A DNA stretch of 64,000 nt from Ophiura sarsii. Its lineage: Eukaryota; Echinodermata; Ophiuroidea; Amphilepidida; Ophiuridae. The translations under genes were made by a program, and so were the position numbers. The notes under the pieces are model-generated. The model saw nothing but the letters and a program-made list of their open reading frames with translations. It was not told the DNA's origin and did not search any database. This document shows positions 22,824 to 33,811 of the stretch, piece by piece. How positions within the stretch are numbered: the stretch's first letter is position 1; every line of letters begins with the position of its first letter. Location of the stretch: NCBI GenBank assembly GCA_035610835.1, contig CM069442.1, positions 930,001 through 994,000 of the forward strand. Direction: 5' to 3'.

Positions 22824-23030
22824 CCAATCACGAATTTTCATGCTAATGAGGTAAAACGGACCAATCGTGAATTTTTAAGCTAATGAGCTGGAGTAAGTTT
22901 CAGCCAATCAGCGCTGGTTTTCTCTTGTGAAGTTAAGATCGCGTCGTGATTGGGTAATAGTTGGATCCTGAGATAGTATCTCAAAATATTTTAGGCCCTA
23001 TATAAGCACTCGCGGCGGGAAAATCTTTCT
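22824..23030 (+). promoter_or_regulatory. Promoter block 1 (CCAAT boxes and TATA)
   Basis: CCAAT boxes lie at 22,824, 22,861 and 22,913, with an inverted one (ATTGG) at 22,949. TATATAAG lies at 22,999-23,006, followed by a GC-rich CGCGGCGGG and a pyrimidine-rich leader. TGCTAATGAG-like words sit between the CCAAT boxes. The same block recurs at 48.4 and 58.3 kb. This is a typical strong RNA polymerase II layout; start would be expected about 30 bp after the TATA. Confidence 0.75.
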
Positions 23031-23903
23031 GCTTTTCTGCTCCTTCGGCTGTCCTGCTGTTGTTGCTGGGTTTTTTGCTCCTTCGTCGTGTGTTGCTCTA
23101 TTTTCACTCACCTTGTGGACTGTTCCCACCGTTTTTGCGCCAGTCGTGTGCCAGAGAGAAAGTGAGATTTTCTTGCTGTAGTGTTGGTAATTTTAAGTGG
23201 TGAGTGTTATAGGTCTGAATACAAAATGTGTGTTCAAATATATAATTGTACGGCTTCGGCCTACAGTTAAAAACCGTGTTAATTCAGGTTTAAGGGAGGG
23301 AGTTATTTTAGATTACTTGTGAAAGAGGGATGGGACATAATGCTGATTTTTGGAAGAGGTTTTAACCTCTCGAGAAAGGACTTGTAGGCCTAGGCCATGG
23401 CCATTGAATTATTATTTGGAAATTGTAGTTTGATCTAAAATCATCTAATTATTGACTACAAAAGTCATATAATTAGTCAGACTAACGAAAGAGGAATGAT
23501 CGGTAGAAATGTCACGAGTATTGCTTGAGTATTGCTAATAGTGTATAGTCAATCATTTGGGGAATAAGTTATAATTATAGTCACACCAACTCTGCCTCGC
23601 CATGCTGCGCAACCAAATGATACTGATGGATTGCAAAATTATCTCGGGAACTTAAAAGCATTGTCTTGTGTGAGTTATTTCCCAAAACCCCTCCACACTT
23701 ACTTGATCATAAAGATCACATGCACCACACAACACCAACATTAGGCGAGCCAAGTGAGCCCGGACTTCTGAATTGTCACACATCCATTGCGCTATCACTC
23801 TTTGAAGCAGAATTAAACAAAGTATCACAAATTTGTTGGATCATAAGTGTCACAGTATTCTGAACCAATTGGCCGCACTGAAAATGTAACATGCAATCAA
23901 ATG
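23031..23903 (+). other. Leader and intron-like region of unit 2
   Basis: The leader is followed by TAAGTG|GTGAGT at ~23,198, a possible first-exon donor. A conserved open segment at ~23,690-23,850 (LLDHKDHMHHTTPTLGEPSE to NKVSQICWI) is kept in the same frame at ~49,120 and ~59,350, and in part at 19,830, so it may be a small exon. Confidence 0.5.
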
Positions 23904-25193
23904 TGTGGTGGCATAGGAAAACCCTTCACATGGTCATTTTCTAGCAACTTGGTTTTTTTCTTTGGCAGAGAGCTTCATATTCTATTGAGTATAGCACTGT
24001 TTAAATTTTCAGAAAATTCCATCTAGTACTAAAGTCGGCAAGTGTAAACGCAACACTCAAATTTGAAACTGAAAATTCAAAGGTGTACACAAAATCTTTT
24101 AAATGCTCTAATAATAATAAAACTACATTGTTATACAGGGTGAGTCAAAAAAAAGTTTACTCAACTTCAGCGATTTTTTTAGAAAAAAGCGTTCGTTTGT
24201 TTTCAAAACAATTTATTACGGTATAAAGACAAATTAACTAGCTTTAATATGAATTTTATCTGGTTTAGATTGGTTGAGGGAAACTTATTTTACGCTGTTT
24301 TGAATAAAAGTGACCAATTTAACGTCCGAACACGGTTCCAGATCTTGACCATTATATTTCATAAGATACGACCGATAAAAAATTACAATACCGACAGCGA
24401 AAGGATCAATTCCTTTGTTATGAAATGATTAAAGTGTGGTAATTGTGTCATAAATAGGCCTTAAAGCTGTCTATTGTTTTAATCTATTAGGAGACAATTT
24501 TGAACAAGTCTATTGTCAACTTAATTCTTTTAATAAACAAGATGTGTAATGCTTTACATCATAATCCTAGTAAACATTATTAAGCTCGTTAAGCTTGAAA
24601 TTAAAAACCGTGTTTTTGGTGAAAAAACAGCTCCTGTACAGAAATAGTCATATTTACTTAAATAGCGTGATGTTTTTTGAAGATGGTAGCAAAGAAATGG
24701 CGCAATCATTTAAAGTTTTGTTTGTCTTGATTTTGTGGTCAGAAATATTTTTTTTGATTTTTTCAATTAGAGTAAACTTTTTTTTGACTTACCCTGTATC
24801 ACACAGAATAGCTTGTCATATGAAAAGGACTTTTGATATGAACCTAGTTTTTTGCGATATTATTAACAATTGTAAGTTCTTCACTTTAAAAATCTTTACA
24901 TTGCATTGTCGGAATTCACAAGTGGTTACCATGGTAACAATGTCATTTTACGTAAACATAGCATTTGACACATAAAATTTGATAAACAAGGTTCAGAAAA
25001 GTACTAAGATAAACTTCACATCTGGAATTTTGCAAATAAAATCCTGGAGACTAAAGTTCAAGGTATAATCTCTATCTTGGGACCAAAAATGGAAAATTTA
25101 CTTGGAACTTATTTGTTAGGAATATTTTGGTACGACCCTGATATCTCAATATTAACACTAGCGACTTCCGACGGGTTTTCCCATACCACCACA
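23904..25193. mobile_element. 1,290-bp insertion with 6-bp target site
   Basis: The ends TGTGGTGGCATAGGAAAACCC and its inverse agree except for two bases over 21 bp. CAAATG is present on both sides (23,898-23,903 and 25,194-25,199), and only once in the uninterrupted M1 copies at ~49,320 and ~59,548. No transposase ORF is seen. It carries a nested mariner-type MITE. The superfamily is not determined. Confidence 0.85.
24136..24796. mobile_element. Nested mariner-type MITE, 661 bp
   Basis: The ends CAGGGTGAGTCAAAAAAAAG and the inverse (CAGGGTAAGTC...) run ~27 bp with one mismatch and are flanked by TA (24,134-24,135; 24,797-24,798). A partial relative of its right half lies at ~38,580-38,821. 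The 126-codon ORF over its right half has no recognisable motif and is not called. Confidence 0.8.
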
Positions 25194-25515
25194 CAAATGT
25201 CACAGTAATTCGGACCAGATAGCCACTCTGTCTATGCTACAAACAAGTATTGTGTATGCTAAGTTGGAATGCAGTTTGTCATTACAACTAACACGTAATC
25301 ATTGTATGTAATTTAATCACAGAAAGTATAAATGCATTGTATTACAAATGCATTGTATTATTAATGAACCAGAATGTTTTCTGCTGTACATAACATGGAT
25401 GAGTTTGCTAACTATTATGATCGATGTCTCAACAAATTCTTAATTTCAAATTATTCGCTCAATAATCTACAAAGAAATATTAGTTTTGTAATCCAAAGAA
25501 TAAATAAAGTTTTTG
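25194..25515 (+). repeat. M1 module, unit 2 (first copy, right part)
   Basis: It continues the M1 that was split at 23,903. It ends in GTAATCCAAAGAATAAATAAAG followed by TTTTGATTG words. Confidence 0.85.
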
Positions 25516-25549
25516 ATTGATTTTGATTGATTAGTTAATTGTAAAGTAG

Positions 25550-25640
25550 ATGGAATTGCATTCTGCCAAAAAAGGAGTCAGCCCAGGGCCTGCTAATACA
25601 CCTCTTTATGTAAGAAAGAAAGTTCTACTTACTGGCATGT
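25550..25640 (+). pseudogene. Unit 2 copy of the CSLCKKE exon
   Basis: ATGGAATTGCATTCTGCC begins the copy; a deletion removes the segment with the first cysteine, and the donor reads GTA|GTGAGT. It is not translatable as in unit 1. Confidence 0.45.
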
Positions 25641-25751
25641 AGTGAGTGCAATCACCTCAGCATGATGATTTTGTTCAATGTGCCCCTTTCTAAAGGACTT
25701 GGCAATTTCAATTGTATTTGAAAAGTTTATCGGTCGACACATTCTCGAAAT

Positions 25752-26200
25752 ATGAATCTGCCTGATGCTGACCAACCTTCAAACCAAATTTCTTGCCAAC
25801 CCTCAAATCATGCTTCATTAGGACAACCATCATCTTCTTCTCAACATTTGACTTTGCTTTTTCCCCTCATCATCCTGTGCCTGCTCAGCATTTGACTTTG
25901 CCTATTGGCAAAAGAGAATGTTGTATATGTTCTTGTTCTTCTTCGTGGCACAATTTTTTGAAGCGTCAATCAACTTGATCAAGACACCAATTGGTATTTG
26001 AAATTTAGACATTTGGAAAGAGAAGTAGTTCCGGAAAGTGACATATGTGACAAATAGCGTTCATCAGTTGAACGATTTGCATGTACAGCAGAATATAACC
26101 ATTGTTAATTCAGACATTGAGCATGTTGAGTATACATTTAAAGCTTAGTTTCAGGCATATCATAGACACCTATTATAGCCTTGTGACAATGCATCAGCTG
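25752..26200 (+). pseudogene. Unit 2 exon with ECCICSCSSSWH motif
   Basis: The ATG at 25,752 begins MNLPDADQPSNQ; after one shift the frame reads VPAQHLTLPIGKRECCICS and CSSSWHN, then in sister copies (49,930; 51,800) NWYLKFRNLERE and CDKYHSSVE. The pattern C-x2-C, about 40 residues, C-x3-H looks like a divergent zinc-binding domain. It is broken in all three copies by stops. Function is unknown. Confidence 0.45.
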
Positions 26201-26278
26201 ATGAGTGCTTGGAATAAATTATAGCTTTGCTCAAGTTATGATTTTTCTTGAATAAATACGTTTGGATCGTCCAGTTTG

Positions 26279-26590
26279 TTACATATCTTGTATTTGAATC
26301 ACTGTTCCTTTTTTAATGACTTTCTTAACTTCACCCACTTCTGCATCCCCCAACTGAGCTTCTCTTAATTCCTCTCTACTGTAACTTTTGATCCAAGAGT
26401 TAGAATGTGCACCAGAGGCCGTGGATACCTGGCCACCTATCCTCAGCCCAGCTCCATACACCCACCCGATGGCTCCAGACCTAGTGGCGAAGAGGAGGTC
26501 ACCTATTCCTATCCCCACAGATAATGAGAGTGGAGTTAGACTAGAAGATCCCAGGAGGCTGAGACGTTTCATTGAAGCAGTCCGGGTCAC
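26279..26590 (-). pseudogene. Possible Gypsy linker fragment (minus strand)
   Basis: The minus-strand frame contains WIKSYSREELREAQLGDAEV, which resembles the Gypsy RNase H-integrase linker (compare ELRQLQLKDPVIG at 9.98 kb), preceded by ATRSG. The copy at 50,457 has the same length, with mostly conservative exchanges (Arg/Lys, Ser/Thr). The plus strand is also open but diverges less conservatively. The catalytic domains are absent. Confidence 0.35.
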
Positions 26591-26799
26591 CTTGGTAGGT
26601 GCGTCTACCGAACTCGAAAGGGGAATGGAATACGGTTATCAACTAGAGCAGGGCCTTTGTTTTGTTGGGTCTGTAGAAGTGGTGATATTTATTGATGGAA
26701 CAAGGTGGAGTAGGGTACAAAGGAAACTGGTGAGGGAGGAGGGGAAATTAAGTAATTTTGATATTAAAATTCTGACTAAATGGGCTTGAGCTGGTGGGG

Positions 26800-27134
26800 G
26801 AAAGTTGGGTAGGTAGTGACTGGGGAATTATTTCCCCCACCTCCAAAATAAATTAAATAATTCACAAAATTTGAATCGCAATCTTATTAAATATCCATCT
26901 TTACACAGCTTATTTTTATACCCCAGGCTAAAAACCAGAGAGGTATATTGTCATCACACGGTGTGCACAATTTGGAGACGTTTAATGTGATGTTGGTCAA
27001 TTCTGCAAATTCAATGTTCGAATATGATCAGCCAGGGCTAGAAATTCGTCGAGAATCCAAGAAACTGATGAAATCATTTGAGTGATGGCTCCCAGATTAG
27101 AGTGTGCAATTGTCAAGTTGAAGGACACAGATTC
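26800..27134. other. Non-coding stretch before the large insertion
   Basis: It holds an isolated CAGGGCTAGAAATTCGTCG at ~27,028, which resembles the terminus of the 10.8-kb element. From 27,085 onward it matches 19,545-19,594. Confidence 0.5.
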
Positions 27135-27790
27135 TCCTGCAGGGTCAGAAATTCGACGCGAATCCATTCGCGCAAAGATTCGCGTACATTATCACTGACG
27201 GGAATCCATTTGGATTCGCGTAAAAATCATGCAAAGTTGTGGCCTATTTTGTTGTGTTACAGGTCTTCTTTACCAACCTTCATTTCGCTCCGAAAAATCG
27301 CTAAAATCCGGCCCGATTATTTCCTGTTTATGTATTTATATGCGTTAAAATTCAGCTTGTTTTCCAAACAAAACAAACTACGAAATAAAACCATGTCGAT
27401 GGAGGTTTACGTTCCAATCAGACCGGCCTACAAGCTTGATTTAACATTTGTTTTTCCGACATCCGGGCGTCGTACAATTTGATAAACAAATTTACATAAT
27501 AAATAAAACGTCATGCGCAATGAACGTCTGTGATTGGATATAATTTGCGGAAGGTGAAATCACGCACGAGGCAAATAATTTCTGCACGTGGGTACCATCT
27601 ACATCAAATAAAACAATTATTGGAATGTTTCTACCAATTTCTAGGCCCTCCGGCGTTCTCTCCACAACAATGGCTAAGCAAATATCCAAGGCCGCGCTGT
27701 TGCAATGGAATTCTGAGCTCAGAGATAATTACTGGGTCCATCCCAGTATTGAATTCGTCTTACGAGCTCTGAGTCATGGCTCAAGGATTG

Positions 27791-28030
27791 CAGTGTTGCC
27801 AACTCAGATTAGTTCAAAACCGCGGCCCAAGTGTCCTCTAAAACCGCGACCCGCGACAAAAATTGTTGTGTTCCCATAGAAAATACAGTGTAGCTTGACT
27901 TTTCCCTAAGACTAATAGTTATATTAGTCTCAGTTTTCCCAAACCGTGGCCCCCGTTTTTTTGCCCGCGGTGCAGGGGACAAAAGTAGCCCAATAGTGCG
28001 GCCAAACCGTGGTGTAGGCAACATGTCTCA
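27791..28030. mobile_element. Possible small hAT-like MITE with CCGCGG words
   Basis: The left end CAGTGTTGCCAAC and a degenerate right end GTAGGCAACATG enclose CCGCGGCCC-type words. A second CAGTGTTGCCAACC start is at ~28,054. No clear target duplication is seen, so boundaries are approximate. Confidence 0.35.
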
Positions 28031-28996
28031 AAAAAGTCTTAAAAAAGTCTCAAACAGTGTTGCCAACCGTGATGTTCCAAACCGCGGCCCAAGTGTGCTC
28101 TAAACCGCGGCTCCCGACAATAAGTAGCCCAATTATATTACGATCCTGTGTACTAAAGGTCATTATATCATGTGTTACGGTTGATTGGGGGAGAACCTTG
28201 TTGGTTACGGTCGAGTTTATTATCAAAGGCGCTAATCCGTATATAAGTTTGTCGTGGCCAGTATTTGGCTTTTGCATGTCTCAAGGATCTAATCCCCCTG
28301 TGCAAACGTCGGCGGTAATGTGTGACGCTTGGTCGAAGGTAGACTTTGGATTCTGTTGACGGTGAAATGACCAACCGGAAATCATAAATATTATGCTAAT
28401 CATTAAACATGTTGATCCTCTCTGTGCTACGGTGCATCGTTCTTGGTTAGTCAGTCAAAGGGAAACTGTGGCTTCTAAAGCTCGCGATATTATCAACTTT
28501 GAAGCCAGGAATTCGCGCAGTCGCAATGACTCGAAACACCGGGGAAGGACCTATGTTTCAGTTGGGTGGCAAAGTGTTGTTGTTTTTGTATTTTCAAGTG
28601 GGCGAATGCCCGGGGAGGGAGGGCACTGACGTTGGAAAGGTGTTCAAAACACTGGAGGAAAATCGCGAACATTTTCATTACAAAGCCCCATTTTTTTAAA
28701 GACATCGATAAAATCAGTTTAAAAATATTTGTTCGTCATAAAAAAATCTCTTGGTTCAGTTCGTACTCTACCCTGAGACTAATATAAGTCTCAGCTCTAC
28801 CTCTGTACCTGATCCCCTTTTTGATACCGTGGTCAATTTTTATTTTATTTTTATCAGTATTATAGGCGAAGTTTTTTGTGCTGGTATTTTATAACAAACT
28901 TCCTACAACCCTTACCCCTTGAAGTCTAATGGAATATTCAGCTTTAAACACAAATACATTACAGAAATCAGGATATATGACAACAGTGTTGATGGA

Positions 28997-29080
28997 ATCG
29001 TCGCTGTTCTGCTGACATACCGGCACATTACAACAGAAATAAGTAAAGAGATGTGCCGGTATGTCAGAACAGCGACGGAA
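28997..29080. repeat. Hairpin around the start of a tandem duplication
   Basis: The arms (TCGCTGTTCTGCTGACATAC... and ...GTATGTCAGAACAGCGACG) are inverted over ~28 bp with a 3-base bulge, separated by ~22 bp. Only the right arm is present in the second tandem copy at 29,332. Confidence 0.75.
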
Positions 29081-29239
29081 TGTTTAGAAGCCATAAAGCA
29101 AATATAACGCTTGTTGAAGACAATAGCGGCGTGTTAGCCCAAATACGTACTTGAGTGGTTTATTGGCTCATCAATTGACGGTACTTGAAATTAATGACTA
29201 GATTGTCATCGCGCACGAGAAGCTACAGCCATTCTTGCC

Positions 29240-29270
<31 letters not shown>

Positions 29271-29627
29271 TCATATGCCGTATCTACGTAGGCTTATATA
29301 CAATGTATGTTAGCACAGCAAATATTTGAAGGAAATAAGTAAAGAGATGTGCCGGTATGTCAGAACAGCGACGGAATGTTTAGAAGCCATAAAGCAAATA
29401 TAACGCTTGTTGAAGACAATAGCGGCGTGTTAGCCCAAATACGTACTTGAGTGGTTTATTGGCTCATCAATTGACGGTACTTGAAATTAATGACTAGATT
29501 GTCATCGCGCACGGGAAGCTACAGCCATTCTTGCCGGGGGGGGGGGGGGGGGGGGGGGGGGGCACTCATATGCCGTATCTACGTAGGCTTATATACAATG
29601 TATGTTAGCACAGCAAATATTTGAAGG
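29036..29627 (+). repeat. Tandem duplication, 296-bp unit, two copies
   Basis: Copies begin GAAATAAGTAAAGAG at 29,036 and 29,332 and are almost identical. Each contains a G-run (28 G at 29,240; 27 G at 29,536). This is a recent local duplication inside the large hAT-type element. Confidence 0.95.
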
Positions 29628-29894
29628 CCTATAAGAATAGTCTTAGAAATTCGAAACTTAACTGGTATTTTTTATTGATTGGCAAAAAAATAATACAATA
29701 TACGAAACCAGTCCCAACTGAATAGCAAAAATACTGGTTAAAAACTGTTTTTCTCGATAAAGAATTGATTTTCTCAAGAAAAAAATAGGTCTCAAGAAAT
29801 GTGTTTTTTCCTCCTCAAATCCAGTCATTCATTGTTGTCAAGGCCTACTGCTTTCCAATAAATGTGTGTACACCGCCCGGGGCACACCGTACAC

Positions 29895-30223
29895 GTCAGT
29901 GGCGTAGCTAGGATTTTTTTCAGTGGGGGGGGGGGGGGGGGGGGGGGGCAAGATTTCAAAACCTTCGTAAATAAGGTCCACAAATTTCGCACGGTCCAAA
30001 AATTTCGCAGTCCAAAAGCAGCACAGTCAACAAATAATGGCCAATCCGCAGGATTTTAATCAATTTTTCAAAAAAAATGGCATTTATTTATTTAAAAAAA
30101 AGGGAAAATGTTATTTTTAAAACGTTAAGACGCATAAAAGCACTATCTCCAGAGAGTGGGGCGGGGCACAAAGGGAGGCGGGGGCACACAACAAATTCTG
30201 TCGGGGGGGGGGGGGGGGGGGGG
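29895..30223. repeat. MITE-like terminus and two poly-G tracts
   Basis: GTCAGTGGCGTAGCTAGG followed by a 24-base G-run (29,925-29,948) looks like the end of a common invertebrate MITE type. Another 21-base G-run is at 30,203-30,223. A matching opposite end was not found. Confidence 0.45.
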
Positions 30224-30419
30224 ACTACCAGCCCAAGTTTTAAATAGCCTACCCATCAATTTTGCCTTAAAGACACAAAAAATCTGCCAAACCCTAACAA
30301 TATGTAGAGCATATAATGTTAGTTAGGGTTAGTCTAAACACCAAACATGATTATTAAAACAATCTCAATACGTCAAGCATAAATATTTCCATTATTGCAT
30401 TAGTTGTTATTTATGCAAT

Positions 30420-30900
30420 TGCAAGCCGGGCATGGCTGGGACCGTACACGAGTGTACACAAAATGGTGCCCGGCTAGGCCTATGCGGCCGGGGAGTGTAC
30501 GAGGACGTACGAACTGTGCCCCCGCTAGCCGAGGCGTGTAGCGGGGACGTACGCTATGGTAACAAATGTACACCCCGGACGTTTGCTATGAATAAGCTAG
30601 AGATGCGATGCGCTTGACGGAATAAGCCATATTGAACACATAGAAATGCATTCCGTTATGGTTGCAGAAAGAAGTAAGCGACCTTGGGACTGTAATTGTA
30701 ATACGTTGTCCTGGGAAATGGGTGGCCGTGTACACTTTGTCCCAGACAAGGGGCCGGGACTGTAGCGGGGACGTGTACAAAAATGGTGCCCGGCCATGCG
30801 GGGACCGTAAACCCGGGACGTACATCACATGGGCAATTTGTACGTCCCGGCCCTAATCCCCGCTATACCCGGGTCCCCCCGGGCAGGGGATGCAATTGAT
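30420..30900. other. GC-rich patch with repeated GGGACGTAC words
   Basis: It is strongly GC- and CpG-rich against AT-rich surroundings. A word AAATGGTGCCCGGC occurs at ~30,460 and ~30,780, and GGGACGTAC or GGACGTACG several times. No gene is recognised. It might be a promoter-like island of the transposon, about 3 kb before the transposase. Confidence 0.45.
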
Positions 30901-31000
30901 AAGTGCATTAATAATTTTCAGTAACAAAATCCAATTCAATTTTGTTGTCTATTAAGCTGTATATGGATCAAAATGCTCCAAATTAGATGAATCAAGTTTG

Positions 31001-32346
31001 TGTGTACCGGTTCTGGCATGAGCCTGAGCACGGAGAGGCAGACGGGAGTATGCAGAACTGAATTATATCTTAACTATTTGGTAAAGATCATTTGTGTTAA
31101 TTCCACGTGGTTTATAGAACCGGAGATATATCTTTAGTGACATTTTAGAACACTTTAAACCCCGTGCCGTACCGAGAAGGGGGGAGTATGCAGAACTTAA
31201 TTCAACCGTAAATATTCAGTAAAGATCATTAGTGTCCGATTGAAACTTTCCACGACGACATTCCAAAAGTTCACAAAATGTCTAAACACATGACATATTG
31301 TAGCAATTCCACGTACTAATGACATTTTAGAACATTGTAGACCCCGTGCCGTACCGAGAAAGGGGGGGGGGGGGGGGAGTATGCAGAACTTAATTCAACG
31401 TTAAATATTTAGTAAAGATCATTAGTGTCATTAACACTTTCCACGCGGCATGCGTCTGTAGACGACATTTCAAAAGTTCACAAAATTTCTAAAAAATGAC
31501 ATATTGTAGTATCAATTCCACGTGGAGATGTATCTTTACTAATGACATGTTAGAACATTTCAGACCCCGTGTCGTACCGAGAGGGAGGGGGGAGGGGGGG
31601 AGGGGCGGAAGTATGCAGAACTTAATTCAACGTTAAATATTTAGTAAAGATCATTAGTGTCATTAACACTTTCCACGCGGCATGCGTCTGTAGACGACAT
31701 TCCAAAAGTTCACAAAATGTCTAAAAAGGACATATTGTATCAATTCCACGTGAAGATGCATCTTTACTAATGACATTTTAGAACATTGTAGACCCCGTGC
31801 CGTACCGAGAGGGGTGGGGCTGAAGTATGCAGAATTTAATTCAACGTTAAATATTTAGTAAAGATCATTAGTGTCATTAACACTTTCCACGCGGCATGCG
31901 TCTGTAGACGACATTTCAAAAGTTCACAAAATTTCTAAAAAATGACATATTGTAGTATCAATGCCACGTGGAGATGTATCTTTACTAATGACATGTTAGA
32001 ACATTTCAGACCCCGTGTCCTACCGAGAGGGAGGGGGGGGGGGGCGGAAGTATGCAGAACTTAATTCAACGTTAAATATTTAGTAAAGATCATTAGTGTC
32101 ATTAACACTTTCCACGCGGCATGCGTCTGTAGACGACATTCCAAAAGTTCACAAAATGTCTAAAAAGGACATTGTATCAATTCCACGTGAAGATGCATCT
32201 TTACTAATGACATTTTAGAACATTGTAGACCCCGTGCCGTACCGAGAGGGGTGGGGGCTGAAGTATGCAGAATTTAATTCAACCTTAACTATTTTGTAAA
32301 GATCTTTAGTGTAAATTCTACGTGGTTAAGTACCGGTTCTGGCATT
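31001..32346 (+). repeat. Satellite array with dimeric higher-order unit
   Basis: GTATGCAGAACTTAATTCAA-type starts occur at 31,048, 31,186, 31,379, 31,611, 31,825, 32,050 and 32,263. The last four form two near-identical dimers of ~439 bp (type with CATGTTAG and GTGTCGTACC, then type with CATTTTAG and GTGCCGTACC). The array is flanked on both sides by TACCGGTTCTGGCAT. G-rich runs follow the ACCGAGA word in each unit. Confidence 0.9.
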
Positions 32347-32616
32347 TTATTACAATGTAACAAAACCTCCTTTATGGAAACTGAAGTAATAAAAGATGAC
32401 CATTTACAAATACAAACCAATATTCCATCTAAACAGTACTTACCTTTCAAACGGTGTTATGCATATGACTGTGGTCCATCGTGACAATTAGACTAAAATA
32501 TAAACATTTGCTTTACTTGTAGCACACAAATTCCTTAAATTGCAATATTGTTCTTGTAAACAGATTTAGAATATAGTTATAAGCTATATTTTAATTAGTT
32601 CCATCATAGCAAGATA

Positions 32617-33193
32617 CAGGGTGAGTCAAAAAACTGCAATAGTGGAAAGAAGCCATTTTGTTTCCAAAACCAAAATGAATTTTAAATTTCTTTAAACGTT
32701 GCAAGACTGATGTATTTAATCCTAACTTTGTGTGAAAAAATGAAGTCGATCGCATTTTCGTTTGTCTTTGGCAGTGACCCTCTTTGCTGCACAACCAAAT
32801 ATACCTGTTTGTCCACGAGCACAGGGATTTTCATTTGAAATGGCACACATTGCATTTTCATATTTGAATATCCCGCCAACAAAAAAAGGAAAATGTCACT
32901 TTTTTTATTAAAATTTAGAACATTATACGCTTTCATAGCATAGGTATGATTATAATTGATTATGCTAAGTTACATGTAAACAAGAAAAGATGCCATCAAA
33001 TTCCAATAACATCACAAATGAACCTAAGTTTCCAAATTTGACTGAGTGACACATTTTGCGATCTGATGCATATTTTGGGTATCTCGTGGACAAACGTGTG
33101 AAATGGGTGCACTGATTAAAAGGTTCAAATTAATTTTGGTTTTGAAAACAAAATGGCTTCTTTCCACTATTGCAGTCTTTTTGACTCACCCTG
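32617..33193. mobile_element. Mariner-type MITE, 577 bp, ~65-bp inverted ends
   Basis: The ends CAGGGTGAGTCAAAAAACTG and its inverse extend for ~65 bp. TA lies at 32,615-32,616 and 33,194-33,195. The same terminal hexamer as at 24,136 indicates one broad family. No transposase is present. Confidence 0.85.
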
Positions 33194-33811
33194 TATATTC
33201 AGCTATTATCAATCCGCGCACACAATTTATCCAAGCCTATAAGAACGATTTTTGCAAACAAAACAAAAATGCAAGTGTTTTAATTGCCTACTCTTCCACA
33301 AATTAAATCATATGTAAACAGTTTCCGCCAATTTGGAACTAAGTAAACTATAGCACTAAAAATAATCGCAGAAGGAATATATCCTAGAAATTTCGTTTTT
33401 AATGAACAAACTACAACTATTTTTATAGTAAAGATGTTGTATGTGTGCATAATAAACATTGTTCGGCAAAAAAATCATACACTTGTCCCATTATTTTGAG
33501 TCCAATCAAACTAGATAGCACCCCCTTCTTGGCTAAATCGCTGCTTCCACTTTCACTTTACATAACCCACATCCACGTAAATGCGCCAATTAAAAATATA
33601 TATAAAATTGAAAATAATATGATTAGCTTTGTAAATATGTCATGTCCATCAACTCAATTTTTTAATAACCATGTTTATGCACCAATTCAGTAAAACAGCA
33701 TACCCCACGGTAACCTTAATATTTCAATGGGGACATTGTCACTCATCTCATTATATCAGTTCGTCTGAAATCTGATAAAGACTGTTCCCCTTACAAATAT
33801 ACAAAGGATGA

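Noticed and set aside
24595..24975. 126-codon ORF
   Set aside because: It crosses the right end of a MITE and its flank, and has no motif.
26388..26789. Plus-strand ORF of 133 codons
   Set aside because: Compared with its copy at 50,566 it shows more radical exchanges than the minus-strand frame; the minus-strand reading is preferred, weakly.
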